Source of the DNA: an uncultured Bacteroidales bacterium
GTDB taxonomy: Bacteria; Bacteroidota; Bacteroidia; Bacteroidales; P3
Assembly (NCBI GenBank): GCA_900317125.1
Contig: ONFR01000004.1
Location: forward strand, 1-64,000
DNA: 64,000 bases
Direction: 5' to 3'
The notes below the pieces were generated by a model. That model had not been told where the DNA came from and ran no database searches. It saw nothing but the letters and a program-made list of their open reading frames with translations. Positions 23,123 through 32,532 of this stretch are shown here, in pieces; within the stretch, counting starts at the first letter, position 1, and every line of letters begins with the position of its first letter. A program made the position numbers and the translations under genes.

Positions 23123-24883
23123 TCAAAACGGCAAGTCCTCGTAGTCATGGTCATCTTTGATTTCGTCTGCCACCTTCCCTTTTTGCACATCCATAATCTT
23201 TTTATATATACAAACCTTTAAATCTCTCACTTTATCATTTTGTGTAGGACATTTGTTAAGATAGGCGTAAGCTTTTAGCAAGTCTGCAAACACATCCTCC
23301 TGCTCATAGATTAAATCCAAATTGCGTCTTTTATAATCCCCGTAGTCTTGATAATATAATAAACCTAAATTGTAGTAGGCATATTGCAAAACCAAGCTAC
23401 AATAGGTATCTTTCTCTTTCTTGCTCTCGCGCTCTTCCGCCTCCTGTCTATAACATTCATCAATTGCCTTTAAGTATAGTTCCTCTGCCCTGTAAATCTG
23501 TGGTGCCCCTGTGTAAACAACTGAATGTTCTGTCACAGCTGCATTGTATAATCCAATTAAATGCCCAGACAGTGCTGCCTGATGTGTATAATAAAGGAAA
23601 CGAAAGATTTCACCTTCTGCGTAGTACCATAGGGACAGATTCACCATACTATTTGCCACACCATGATCTGCTGCCAGTTTGAAGTATTCAATAGCTTTCT
23701 CAACATCCTTATTGAGCAGTTTTATTGCAATATTATTATAGGCTTCATATACTCCGTTGTTTGCAGCATTTAACAATTTGTCCTCAACAGTTCCTTCTAT
23801 GGAGTTATTGCACTGTTTCAAGACATCCTCAATTGGTTCCAAGAAAACCTGACCGTGAATACCAATCGGCTTGGGGGACAGGGGTTCATCAAGACCTCCC
23901 TCAGAACTCAGGACATTTTCAATATATTCAATATTATTTCCTAATGGAAAATGTTCTGACGAATAGTCTACATAAAAATGCGTATTGCAATAGTGCTCAA
24001 CTACGTCTTTACAATTAGGGCAGAATGAAACCTCACCACCATAAGCAACATGCCTATAACCGAACCAAAAGAGTTTGGAAGAATCCATACCACATTTCAG
24101 GCATGGGAGATGTTTCTCGATTTCAAAGTTTGTCATCATAGCATCTGGGATTAATGATTCCAGTGTGGACAGTAAACTCTGTTTATTATCCAAAAATCCT
24201 GTGTACCAAATATGATCTCCAGTGAAAACAATCCGTTGTATTTTTGCTTGAGTGTTGAACGAAAAAAGTACAAGCGATGAACCGCAATAACGCTTTTCTT
24301 CATTGTAGAACATTATTTGCAAAGCCTCCGTCTGGAAGTACTTGGCTTTTATAATCTTGTATTTATGGGTATTACCCTTATCAGTTTGACGCTTCAACCA
24401 GTTGTTCCAATAATGCTCAACACTGGATTTGCCATTGGTTCTGTCAAATAGTTTTTCGTCATACAATACTTGATATACATTGTCGTCCAACATAGAAAAG
24501 AAAGATGAAAGATCTTTCTCAAGCATACCATTTGCCATACATAAAGATGCATTTTTCTGAAGCGTGTTATCAAGTCCACTTTCAATATCTATCTTATCAA
24601 CTTTCAGTTCTTTATATTCTTTTTCAAAATCATCTTTTGTTTTCAGAGATTTCTTTAGTATAGTTCTATTGCGACGCTCTTGGGGGTCAAACGCCAATAT
24701 CAATCCTAAAAAAATGCAAGCGATAGGGTATATGGGTAGTGGTAAGACTATTTTCCAAAGAGATCTCTTCTCTATTAAACTACCCCATGGCCTAGGGTCA
24801 TGCTGCCTACGGTATAAGACAATAAACATTATGGCTATCGCTACAACACAATAGGCAATTAAGATAATACTAAATGTGCTCAT
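23123..24883 (-). CDS. Membrane-anchored zinc-ribbon and Sel1-repeat protein
   Basis: A 586-aa protein. Two N-terminal membrane helices (residues 5-23 and 45-64) flank a short basic loop. A Lys/Glu-rich helical stalk reaches about 110. The central part contains a zinc-ribbon-like pair, CLKCG near 262 and CPNC near 287. From about 365 onward come tetratricopeptide/Sel1-type helical repeats (NNIAIKLLNKDVEKAIEYFKLAADHG, YYAEGEIFRFLYYTHQAALSG). Sel1 repeats bind proteins. I do not recognise the whole architecture and no enzyme domain is visible. It is the last gene of a leftward group of small membrane proteins. Confidence 0.7.
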   Translation of the reverse strand: MSTFSIILIAYCVVAIAIMFIVLYRRQHDPRPWGSLIEKRSLWKIVLPLPIYPIACIFLGLILAFDPQERRNRTILKKSLKTKDDFEKEYKELKVDKIDIESGLDNTLQKNASLCMANGMLEKDLSSFFSMLDDNVYQVLYDEKLFDRTNGKSSVEHYWNNWLKRQTDKGNTHKYKIIKAKYFQTEALQIMFYNEEKRYCGSSLVLFSFNTQAKIQRIVFTGDHIWYTGFLDNKQSLLSTLESLIPDAMMTNFEIEKHLPCLKCGMDSSKLFWFGYRHVAYGGEVSFCPNCKDVVEHYCNTHFYVDYSSEHFPLGNNIEYIENVLSSEGGLDEPLSPKPIGIHGQVFLEPIEDVLKQCNNSIEGTVEDKLLNAANNGVYEAYNNIAIKLLNKDVEKAIEYFKLAADHGVANSMVNLSLWYYAEGEIFRFLYYTHQAALSGHLIGLYNAAVTEHSVVYTGAPQIYRAEELYLKAIDECYRQEAEERESKKEKDTYCSLVLQYAYYNLGLLYYQDYGDYKRRNLDLIYEQEDVFADLLKAYAYLNKCPTQNDKVRDLKVCIYKKIMDVQKGKVADEIKDDHDYEDLPF

Positions 24884-24902
24884 TGTTTCAAAATTTATTC
24901 CG

Positions 24903-25125
24903 TTAATAATTAATATCTACGTATTGCTCGGTGCAACATTCTTCCATTTCTTCTTTGCAGTAGTCGCATAATCCCAATCCCTTATCGCAAAACCCAAAGC
25001 CTTTTGCCGAATAGGTAGGCATACTCAATCTATTAAATTTACTATTCCCATTTGGTTCGTCTACATACCATTTGGTGCATTCAAACTCGTATTTCTTATT
25101 ATGGTTGTTGGTTTATGAGTCACAA
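24903..25125 (-). pseudogene. Frameshifted C-terminal remnant of the 25061 gene
   Basis: In a different frame from the 25061 gene, this stretch encodes NNHNKKYEFECTKWYVDEPN and later GFGFCDKGLGLCDYCKEEME, then a TAA at 24903. It is homologous to the C-terminal part of the next paralogue (NNHNKQYKFDCAEWYVDEEN...). An extra eight bases near 25111-25118 break the frame after FFFVT. It is either a decayed end or a separate fragment. Confidence 0.55.
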
Positions 25126-25417
25126 AGAAGAAAACTATAATAAACCAAACTGATGCAATAATATCTATCACAGTCCATAGCATTTTGCTATGTAAGTAAA
25201 CGGGAATAATGGGGTTGAATAGTATGCCAACAATACCAGTTGTTACATTGCTATAATTGAATCCCATTTTATGGTTATCAATAATGATTTCAATGGATGC
25301 AACAAACACAACTATTCGCAAAAAGGTATAATAGCCTATTGGTAGATGGAAACAACCTATTACCAATAGTAAAGCCGTAATAAGGCAGATGATAGTCGAT
25401 GTCATTTTATTAATCAT
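25061..25417 (-). CDS. DUF6804-like small membrane protein, frameshifted near its C-terminus
   Basis: The ATG at 25417 (overlapping the previous stop) or 25405 gives about 114-118 aa. Hydrophobic helices follow the pattern of DUF6804-type proteins: LPIGYYTFLRIVVFVASI, then TGIVGILFNPIIPVYLHSKMLW and a last helix VIDIIASVWFIIVFFF. The final residues THKPTTIIRNTSLNAPNGM are probably out of frame, because an eight-base insertion near 25111-25118 separates this part from a conserved Cys-containing tail that remains recognisable down to 24903. Function unknown; it shares an operon with the 94-aa membrane protein. Confidence 0.6.
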   Translation of the reverse strand: MINKMTSTIICLITALLLVIGCFHLPIGYYTFLRIVVFVASIEIIIDNHKMGFNYSNVTTGIVGILFNPIIPVYLHSKMLWTVIDIIASVWFIIVFFFVTHKPTTIIRNTSLNAPNGM

Positions 25418-25694
25418 CAAAAAAACTGTTTTTGATACTTTGTCCTGTACCTGTAACAAACCCTATTGAAGAGAGTATCGTGGCTGTCCACCAAAAGAAA
25501 TTGTATCCACCAGCACATTCGCTTGCCTTAATCAAACAACCTGTGAATACATGTCTGATTAGGTTGGGGACGAAATTCATACCATGCCAAAGGCCGCCTA
25601 ACCAATGATAGGTTTTCTCAGGATCAATGTCACACCAAAGCCAGCTTAAAAACACGGCTACTACAATAAAAGTCAAAATACGCTGAATCATCAT
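25410..25694 (-). CDS. Small two-helix membrane protein
   Basis: A 94-aa protein with an N-terminal membrane helix (ILTFIVVAVFLSWLW), the polar phrase DIDPEKTYHWLGGLWHGMNFVPNLIRHVF, and a C-terminal helix FFWWTATILSSIGFVTG. The DIDPEKTY-W-GGLWHG-F-PN block looks conserved and resembles small Bacteroidota proteins found next to DUF6804-like genes. The stop codon overlaps the likely start of the DUF6804-like gene, so translation is coupled. No function is known. Confidence 0.65.
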   Translation of the reverse strand: MMIQRILTFIVVAVFLSWLWCDIDPEKTYHWLGGLWHGMNFVPNLIRHVFTGCLIKASECAGGYNFFWWTATILSSIGFVTGTGQSIKNSFFDD

Positions 25695-25720
25695 TTGTTT
25701 GTATTGATAATTTATTATTT

Positions 25721-26292
25721 TTAAGGTCTACGAATTGGCTTATACGATGACTCATAATCATCAAGTTCATCTTTGCAATAGTCACAAAAATCAGTCCTTG
25801 GCCACGAATTTCATAGCCCTTGGCAACATGGGTTGTTGAGCCAATCTTGTCGCATTTCTTATTCCAGTGATAGAGATGATTCTCTTCGTCAACATACCAC
25901 TCAGCACAATCGAACTTGTACTGTTTATTATGGTTGTTGGTGACAAAACACAAGGTGATGCCAAGTCCAATCAGTACAATGCCCCATATAACGGTTAGTG
26001 AATAATGGGTGGCTCTTTCCTTGCTCACTCTATATAATAGCAAACGGTCTATTACAAGGATTAATGAGATAATGTAGGCAAGGAACAAAAGAGAAAAACC
26101 ACTGACCAGCGAAAACAGACTACACACAATATCCCAATGGCAAAGAAATGTTAGTCCCAAAAGCACAAGGAATATCGGTGTGCCAACTAATACAATTGGG
26201 ATGGCAAAGCCGGAGACGAAATCGTAAAAATCTCCAGTTATTCGGATGAAAAAGGATTCCCGTTCCTCAATTATATTATCCTTGTCACTCAT
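25721..26292 (-). CDS. Membrane protein with a Cys/His tail, probable single-base frameshift
   Basis: Three or four membrane helices (about residues 28-50, 55-80, 95-115) are followed by a polar tail YKFDCAEWYVDEENHLYHWNK, then KCDKIG and AKGYEIRGQG. Reading on without interruption ends in LIFVTIAKMN... and reaches 25630, overlapping the next gene by 65 bases. Dropping one base from the frame in the A5 run at 25786-25790 instead gives DFCDYCKDELDDYESSYKPI and a stop at 25721, matching the paralogous tail at 24903-25125. The restored YH-x4-C...C-x2-C pattern looks like a zinc site. Function unknown. Confidence 0.55.
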
Positions 26293-26301
26293 AATCTAAT
26301 A

Positions 26302-26895
26302 CTAAATGTTGGGGCAATAACCGCCATTCTCAAAGTATGACAACACTGCTCCCATAAGTTTTAAATCTGCACTTTTCTCCGCACCCTCTTTGAAGTAATA
26401 CATACATGAATATACCGCAATCTTTCCTAATCCCATTTTGTCAGCAATTTGGTAGCAGTAGTTTATTTCTTCTGGTGTACATACACCGTCGGCAAGCATC
26501 ATTGAGATTACCATCTGCAAATGTCTATACCTTTTCTTTTTTGATTTTGGGTATGGGATGTATTCCCAAGCATCAATTATCTTACGAATAAATGTTACAT
26601 CATGGTTACTTATAATTAATAAATCAGCAACATTATCAAGAGGGGAAGGGAAATACTCACCTTGAAAAAAATAACCAGACTTAACAAAACCAATCTTTTT
26701 CTCTATAGAAAAAAGGAAATCTTCCTCTTCGACAGACACTTTTCCATCTGCAATTGCAATCAGTAACAAGTCTGCATACAGACGTTCTTTTACTTTATTG
26801 ACATTTTCCGCATTAAGTTCCTTAAAACGTCTTATTGGTTCTATTATGAAGTAAAAAGCCGCAATAGCGCCAATAACAATATACAAAACAACCAT
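26302..26895 (-). CDS. TerB-like domain protein with an N-terminal membrane anchor
   Basis: The ATG at 26895 gives 197 aa. The frame extends to 27063, but that part overlaps a structured leader and is not protein-like. One membrane helix (MVVLYIVIGAIAAFYFIIEP) is followed by a basic linker and then an all-helical domain: LYADLLLIAIADGKVSVEEEDFLFSIEKKIGF, and later MVISMMLADGVCTPEEINYCYQIADKMGLG. This is the double acidic-helix layout of TerB/DjlA-like proteins. TerB domains are linked to stress and phage-defence membrane complexes. First gene of the leftward operon, behind a promoter at 27112-27119. Confidence 0.65.
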   Translation of the reverse strand: MVVLYIVIGAIAAFYFIIEPIRRFKELNAENVNKVKERLYADLLLIAIADGKVSVEEEDFLFSIEKKIGFVKSGYFFQGEYFPSPLDNVADLLIISNHDVTFIRKIIDAWEYIPYPKSKKKRYRHLQMVISMMLADGVCTPEEINYCYQIADKMGLGKIAVYSCMYYFKEGAEKSADLKLMGAVLSYFENGGYCPNI

Positions 26896-26966
26896 TTCGT
26901 TTTCCCTTATACGTGGCGGGTACAACTCCTCTGCTGTCCGACCCGTAACAGCATGGTTACAAAAGA

Positions 26967-27045
26967 AGCGTGGGCCTGTATGTCTCACATTGTACTTGAA
27001 GGTCCTAGGAAAACCCGATAATCTAATGTAAAACAGCCCACGCGT
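26967..27045 (-). ncRNA. Candidate structured leader RNA of the TerB-like operon
   Basis: AGCGTGGGCCTGT at 26968-26980 pairs with ACAGCCCACGC near 27030-27040 across about 50 bases. Inside are ACATT/AATGT, and next to it a GCGT-GCAT-ACGC hairpin. The element lies in the roughly 210-base leader between the -7 box (27112-27119) and the ATG at 26895. It could be a regulatory RNA, an attenuator or a repeat. I do not recognise a known class. Confidence 0.4.
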
Positions 27046-27111
27046 GCATACGCGAAGCCGCAATACAACCTTGATTATTTCGGTTTGAGCTTATATCCTC
27101 AAAACCGATTG

Positions 27112-27119
27112 CAAAAATA
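27112..27119 (-). promoter_or_regulatory. -7 box for the leftward membrane-protein operon
   Basis: The minus strand reads TATTTTTG. With the plus-strand box at 27173-27180 it forms a divergent promoter region between the TerB-like and DUF3800 genes. Confidence 0.5.
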
Positions 27120-27172
27120 CGACTTTTTCCCGGTATGACAAAAAATATTTTCTACAAGTCAAAAAATAGTCG

Positions 27173-27180
27173 TAATTTTG
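27173..27180 (+). promoter_or_regulatory. -7 box for the DUF3800 operon
   Basis: TAATTTTG lies 26 bases before the ATG at 27206, giving a leader of about 18 bases. A -33 TTG is not clear. Confidence 0.5.
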
Positions 27181-27205
27181 CAACCTAAAAACAGATAATA
27201 ATAAA

Positions 27206-27880
27206 ATGAGCAAGACATTCAATATATATTGCGATGAGAGTTGCCATTTGGAACACGACCATAAGCCATATATGTTTTTAGGATCGGTGAGTTGTGCGTA
27301 TCCACAAGTCCAGATACACAGTCAACAGATTAAAGAGATGAAGTTGAGGCATAACTGCAATCGAGAAATCAAGTGGTCAACAGTGTCCAAGTCAAAACTA
27401 AAATTCTATCTTGAACTTACAGATTACTTCTTTGCAACGGATATGTGTTTTCGTGCGGTTGGGGTCGAAAAGTCAAAGATAAAATGCGATGGTAATAATA
27501 CATACGATGACTTTTACTATAAGATGTATTATCAGCTTATCAATTATCGCATAAGCAGCATGTATTCATACAACGTGTATCTGGACATCAAAGACACCTT
27601 GAGTGCATACAAGGTCAGGAAACTTCGTGAAATACTTAACAACAAATATAATTCGGAACTATTCCGAACAATTCAAAATATACGGTCGGAAGAGAGTGTG
27701 TTGATGCAACTTTCTGACTTCATAATGGGTGCTATATCATACAATGCCAATGACACAGAACGTAAAAATATGGCTAAGGTACAGATTATTGACCGTATAA
27801 AGAAGCATGCAGGACTAATTGATCTCGGAAAAACCAACTATTCCGAAAAACTCAACCTTTTCTTCATAGAACTGCGATAA
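27206..27880 (+). CDS. DUF3800 family protein, RNase H-like fold
   Basis: A 224-aa protein. The N-terminus FNIYCDESCHL has the Asp-Glu pair at residues 9-10 that marks DUF3800 (usually Y-x-DES), followed by MFLGSVSC. Near the C-terminus SVLMQLSDFIMGAISY gives the second conserved acidic position (QLxDFxxGA). The family is predicted to be metal-dependent with an RNase H-like fold and often occurs near mobile or defence genes; no activity is proved. It has its own promoter and is followed after two bases by a putative RNase gene, so the two are one transcript. Confidence 0.85.
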   Translation: MSKTFNIYCDESCHLEHDHKPYMFLGSVSCAYPQVQIHSQQIKEMKLRHNCNREIKWSTVSKSKLKFYLELTDYFFATDMCFRAVGVEKSKIKCDGNNTYDDFYYKMYYQLINYRISSMYSYNVYLDIKDTLSAYKVRKLREILNNKYNSELFRTIQNIRSEESVLMQLSDFIMGAISYNANDTERKNMAKVQIIDRIKKHAGLIDLGKTNYSEKLNLFFIELR

Positions 27881-27882
27881 CT

Positions 27883-28392
27883 ATGCCCACTAACTTACTT
27901 AAGAGATATAACGCGCTGCTTGAACTTGCTGCTTTAAACGAATATCAGCGAACTAACTCCCTAAAGGGTGTGTTTCGTCGCGATATTGTAGAAAACGTTA
28001 ACTTCAGATTCCGCTTAAAGCAAATCAAGCCGACTTCCGCCGATGGAGAAGATTCTATGGAACGCCTGTTTCGGCACTTGACTACTTGTATAACAGACAA
28101 AGCCACTCAACATCGGGAGTTTGAAATGGCGAGGTCAATGAGACTACATTGGATAAGGCATCATGTGGAAGAAAGAAAACCAGGCAATATGTATGTATTC
28201 TCTGTTGACGAACCCAAAAGTGGCATTAGAACATACATATATGATAGCGATGAGATGTATGTAATAGTCCTTGAACCTTTGCGCAATGGAACAGAATATT
28301 ATCTCCTTACCGCATATTATCTTGAAGGTAAAGATGCCGCCAGAGACAAGATGATGAAAAAGTATAAGCGTCGGCTTCCCTACCTTGCATAA
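27883..28392 (+). CDS. Putative BECR-fold (EndoU/barnase-like) nuclease, partner of DUF3800
   Basis: A 169-aa protein with no signal peptide. The N-terminal half is charged and helical. The C-terminal part reads RLHWIRHHVEER, then MYVFSVDEPKSGIRTYIYDS, EMYVIVLEPLRNGTEYYLLTAYYLEG and a basic end KMMKKYKRRLPYLA. The order 'His-containing helix, paired strands, YYLLTAYY, basic tail' resembles phage BECR (barnase-EndoU-colicin E5/RelE) RNases. This is pattern resemblance, not a firm match. Two bases separate it from DUF3800, which suggests they work as a pair. Confidence 0.5.
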   Translation: MPTNLLKRYNALLELAALNEYQRTNSLKGVFRRDIVENVNFRFRLKQIKPTSADGEDSMERLFRHLTTCITDKATQHREFEMARSMRLHWIRHHVEERKPGNMYVFSVDEPKSGIRTYIYDSDEMYVIVLEPLRNGTEYYLLTAYYLEGKDAARDKMMKKYKRRLPYLA

Positions 28393-28399
28393 AGCAAAA

Positions 28400-28425
28400 G
28401 ACGCATGACTTCAAGGTCAAGCGTC
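28400..28425 (+). terminator. Hairpin after the DUF3800 unit
   Basis: GACGC-A-TGAC/GTCA-A-GCGTC encloses a TTCAAG loop at 28400-28425, eight bases after the stop codon. The trailing sequence is CTTCGATTTCC, only moderately T-rich. Confidence 0.55.
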
Positions 28426-28631
28426 CTTCGATTTCCTTCCCTAATGAGGGATGAACTAGGTTGCAAAAATACGATTTTTTTTCAATATAGAAATAAAATT
28501 CAACAAACAAAATTACATATTATTCTATAAGTTATTGAAAATAAAAAGAATTCAAACCATCGAACCAAATATAAATTGAGCGTGCAACGGGAATACTTTT
28601 ATTGTGATAGCAACGCTTTTGTCATACAAAT

Positions 28632-28658
28632 AAAGGGTGCCCGGTTGGGACACCCTTT
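28632..28658 (-). terminator. groL terminator
   Basis: On the minus strand AAAGGGTG (28651-28658 complement) pairs with CACCCTTT (28632-28639 complement), extended by CCC/GGG around an AACC loop and followed by ATTTGTATG. It lies about 47 bases after the groL stop. Confidence 0.7.
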
Positions 28659-28704
28659 GCATTTGATTGATTGGAAGAGGACATGATGTCCGTGCTCCCA
28701 AGGC

Positions 28705-30390
<1,686 letters not shown>

Positions 30391-30420
30391 CTATTCCGAA
30401 TTATCCTACTTAAATAATAG

Positions 30421-30690
30421 TTAAATAATAGCGTACACGTCGCTTTCTTTCATAATCATATATTTCACACCGTCAATCTCGACCTCGGTGCCACTGTATT
30501 TGCCATACAGCACATGGTCGCCCACCTTCAAGGTCATCTCATGGTCCTTGGTGCCTTTGCCTACGGCAACCACCTGGCCTCTTTGGGGTTTCTCTTTTGC
30601 GGTGTCGGGGATGATGATACCCGATGCTGTCTTTTGCTCAGCCTCTGCGGGCTGAATCAGAACGCGGTCTGCTAAGGGTTGAATGTTCAT
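30421..30690 (-). CDS. groS: Co-chaperonin GroES (10 kDa)
   Basis: The ATG at 30690 gives the usual 89-aa protein [21 protein letters not shown]... The frame extends to 30750 only through sequence without similarity. The mobile loop ([20 protein letters not shown]) and the typical [20 protein letters not shown] and [13 protein letters not shown] are present. It caps the GroEL ring as a heptamer. First gene of the operon. Confidence 0.97.
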   Translation of the reverse strand: MNIQPLADRVLIQPAEAEQKTASGIIIPDTAKEKPQRGQVVAVGKGTKDHEMTLKVGDHVLYGKYSGTEVEIDGVKYMIMKESDVYAII

Positions 30691-30839
30691 AATTCTATAA
30701 TTTTTAGTTTTTATTTCGCATTTGTGCATCTCTTCCCTTGCATATACCATGCCAAACGCTTCTCACGGCATTGTCACTGACATAATGTCACACAATAATA
30801 CTGCCACATCTTCGTTACAACAATAAATCTTTTCTCATC

Positions 30840-31628
30840 ATGACAGTAAACGAAATCATACATTTTCTCGACAGCGAATTCCATCCCGAATACCAAGAGG
30901 ACTACGACAATTCGGGATTTCTCCTCGGCAATCCCGACTGCGAGTGCACCGGAGCGCTTGTAGCCCTCGACCTTACCCCTGCTGTTGTCGACGAGGCCGT
31001 CTCTCTTGGCACCAACCTCATTGTCACACACCATCCCTTCATCTTCAGCGGCATCAAGCGTATCACCCCTGCCAATGCCACCGGCCGTGCCATCATCTCG
31101 CTTATCAAGAACGACATAGCCGTCTACGCGGCTCATACCAACCTCGACAATCTCAAGGATGGCATCAATGGCATCCTTGCCTTCCAACTCGGACTGACAG
31201 ATTGTCACATCCTCCGACCCCTTCAATCTACCTCGTCCCCCGACATCGGCGCCGGAATGATAGGAACACTCCCCTACCCCATGCCCACAACGTCTTTCCT
31301 CGAGCAGGTGAAGATGACCCTTGGACTTCCCATCCTGCGTGTTAGCGACATCGTCACCCACGCCGTTAGCCGCGTGGCCATCTGTGGCGGAGCAGGCAGC
31401 TTCCTCATCGACGACGCCATCCGCCAGCAGGCCGACATCTACCTCACTGGCGACATGAAATACCACGACTTCCAACGTGCCGAAGGCCGCATTACCCTTG
31501 CCGACATAGGCCATTACGAAAGCGAGCAATTCGGCAAACAACTAATTTATTCTGTTATATCAAAAAAATTTAGTAATTTTGCATGTTTCATCAGCCGGCA
31601 AGGCAAAAGCTTTGTCTCTTATATTTAG
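30840..31628 (+). CDS. Nif3-like dinuclear metal centre protein
   Basis: A 262-aa protein of the NIF3/DUF34 family (YbgI-like). The di-metal site residues can be seen in NLIVTHHPFIFSGIKR near residue 64, VYAAHTNLDNLKDGIN near 97, and DIGHYESEQFGK near 225. The family assembles into hexamers and has been linked to metal homeostasis and GTP cyclohydrolase-like or damage-control roles; the reaction is unsettled. It lacks the PII-like insertion of longer homologues. The zinc-ribbon gene follows after 42 bases, a pairing common in Bacteroidota. Confidence 0.9.
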   Translation: MTVNEIIHFLDSEFHPEYQEDYDNSGFLLGNPDCECTGALVALDLTPAVVDEAVSLGTNLIVTHHPFIFSGIKRITPANATGRAIISLIKNDIAVYAAHTNLDNLKDGINGILAFQLGLTDCHILRPLQSTSSPDIGAGMIGTLPYPMPTTSFLEQVKMTLGLPILRVSDIVTHAVSRVAICGGAGSFLIDDAIRQQADIYLTGDMKYHDFQRAEGRITLADIGHYESEQFGKQLIYSVISKKFSNFACFISRQGKSFVSYI

Positions 31629-31670
31629 TTGTAATTTAGAATATTATAATATATATAGATTTATCACACA

Positions 31671-32495
31671 ATGACCAAGAAAGTCACAACACCCGAAGTC
31701 ACGGAACAGACCACTGCCGAGTCCACACAACAAATGTCCGACATCGACGTTGCCACCGAACGCCGTCTTGTAGCACTCTACACCCTTCAGCTGGTCGATT
31801 CTGAAATTGACAAAATCAAGATCATCCGTGGCGAACTCCCCCAGGCCATCCAGGACCTCGAAGACGAGATTGCCGGTCTACAAACCCGCATCAGCAATTT
31901 CAAGGAAAACATCGCCGAGCAGAATGCAAACATCGCCAAGCGCAACAACGACATCGCCGACCATCAGGCCATGATCAAGAAGTACGAGAAGCAGCAGGAC
32001 AACGTGCGCAACAACCGCGAGTTTGAGGCCATCAACAAGGAAATCGAGTTCCAGAACCTCGAAATCCAGCTCTGCGAACGCCGCAACCGCGACTCCAACA
32101 ACAAAATCAAAGAACTCGAGCAGCACATCCAGGCCGCCGAGCTCCTCATAAAGAAATGCCAAGCCGAACTCGACTCGAAAAAGGCCGAACTCGACGGCAT
32201 CATCGAAGAAACCAAGAAGGACGAGGTCCGCTTCCTCAACAAATCCGCCGAGCAGGAGAAATACATCGACGAGCACTACCTCAACGCCTACAAGCGCATC
32301 CGCAAACAAGCCCGCAACGGCCTTGCCGTAGTCACCATCGACCGCGACGCCTGCGGTGGATGCTTCAGCAAAATTCCTCCCCAGCGCCAGAGCGAAATCA
32401 AGATGCACAAGAAAGTCATCGTATGCGAGCACTGCGGCCGCATGCTTGTCGACGACGACATCGCTCACAAAGCACAGGAACAGCTCGACAAATAA
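31671..32495 (+). CDS. Coiled-coil C4-type zinc-ribbon protein
   Basis: A 274-aa protein of the PF02591 type (CT398/CdsZ-like). Residues 30-210 form a long antiparallel coiled coil rich in Glu, Lys and Asn. The C-terminus carries a zinc ribbon with CGGCFSK and VCEHCGRML (two C-x2-C knuckles), followed by a short acidic tail. Known homologues are adaptor-like, connecting to nucleic acids or secretion components; the role in Bacteroidota is undefined. It follows nif3 directly, and a -7-like TAATTTTG at 31574 could give it a private promoter. Confidence 0.88.
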   Translation: MTKKVTTPEVTEQTTAESTQQMSDIDVATERRLVALYTLQLVDSEIDKIKIIRGELPQAIQDLEDEIAGLQTRISNFKENIAEQNANIAKRNNDIADHQAMIKKYEKQQDNVRNNREFEAINKEIEFQNLEIQLCERRNRDSNNKIKELEQHIQAAELLIKKCQAELDSKKAELDGIIEETKKDEVRFLNKSAEQEKYIDEHYLNAYKRIRKQARNGLAVVTIDRDACGGCFSKIPPQRQSEIKMHKKVIVCEHCGRMLVDDDIAHKAQEQLDK

Positions 32496-32532
32496 GCCCC
32501 CATTAGCACATTAACCTACAAAACCATTCATT

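Noticed and set aside
26896-27063. N-terminal extension of the TerB-like protein (56 residues)
   Set aside because: It overlaps the structured leader, contains Cys/Arg-rich non-protein-like sequence, and the membrane helix begins at 26895.
27883-28392. Classical toxin-antitoxin assignment with DUF3800 as antitoxin
   Set aside because: DUF3800 is a predicted enzyme with RNase H-like residues, not a typical antitoxin, so I left the relation open.
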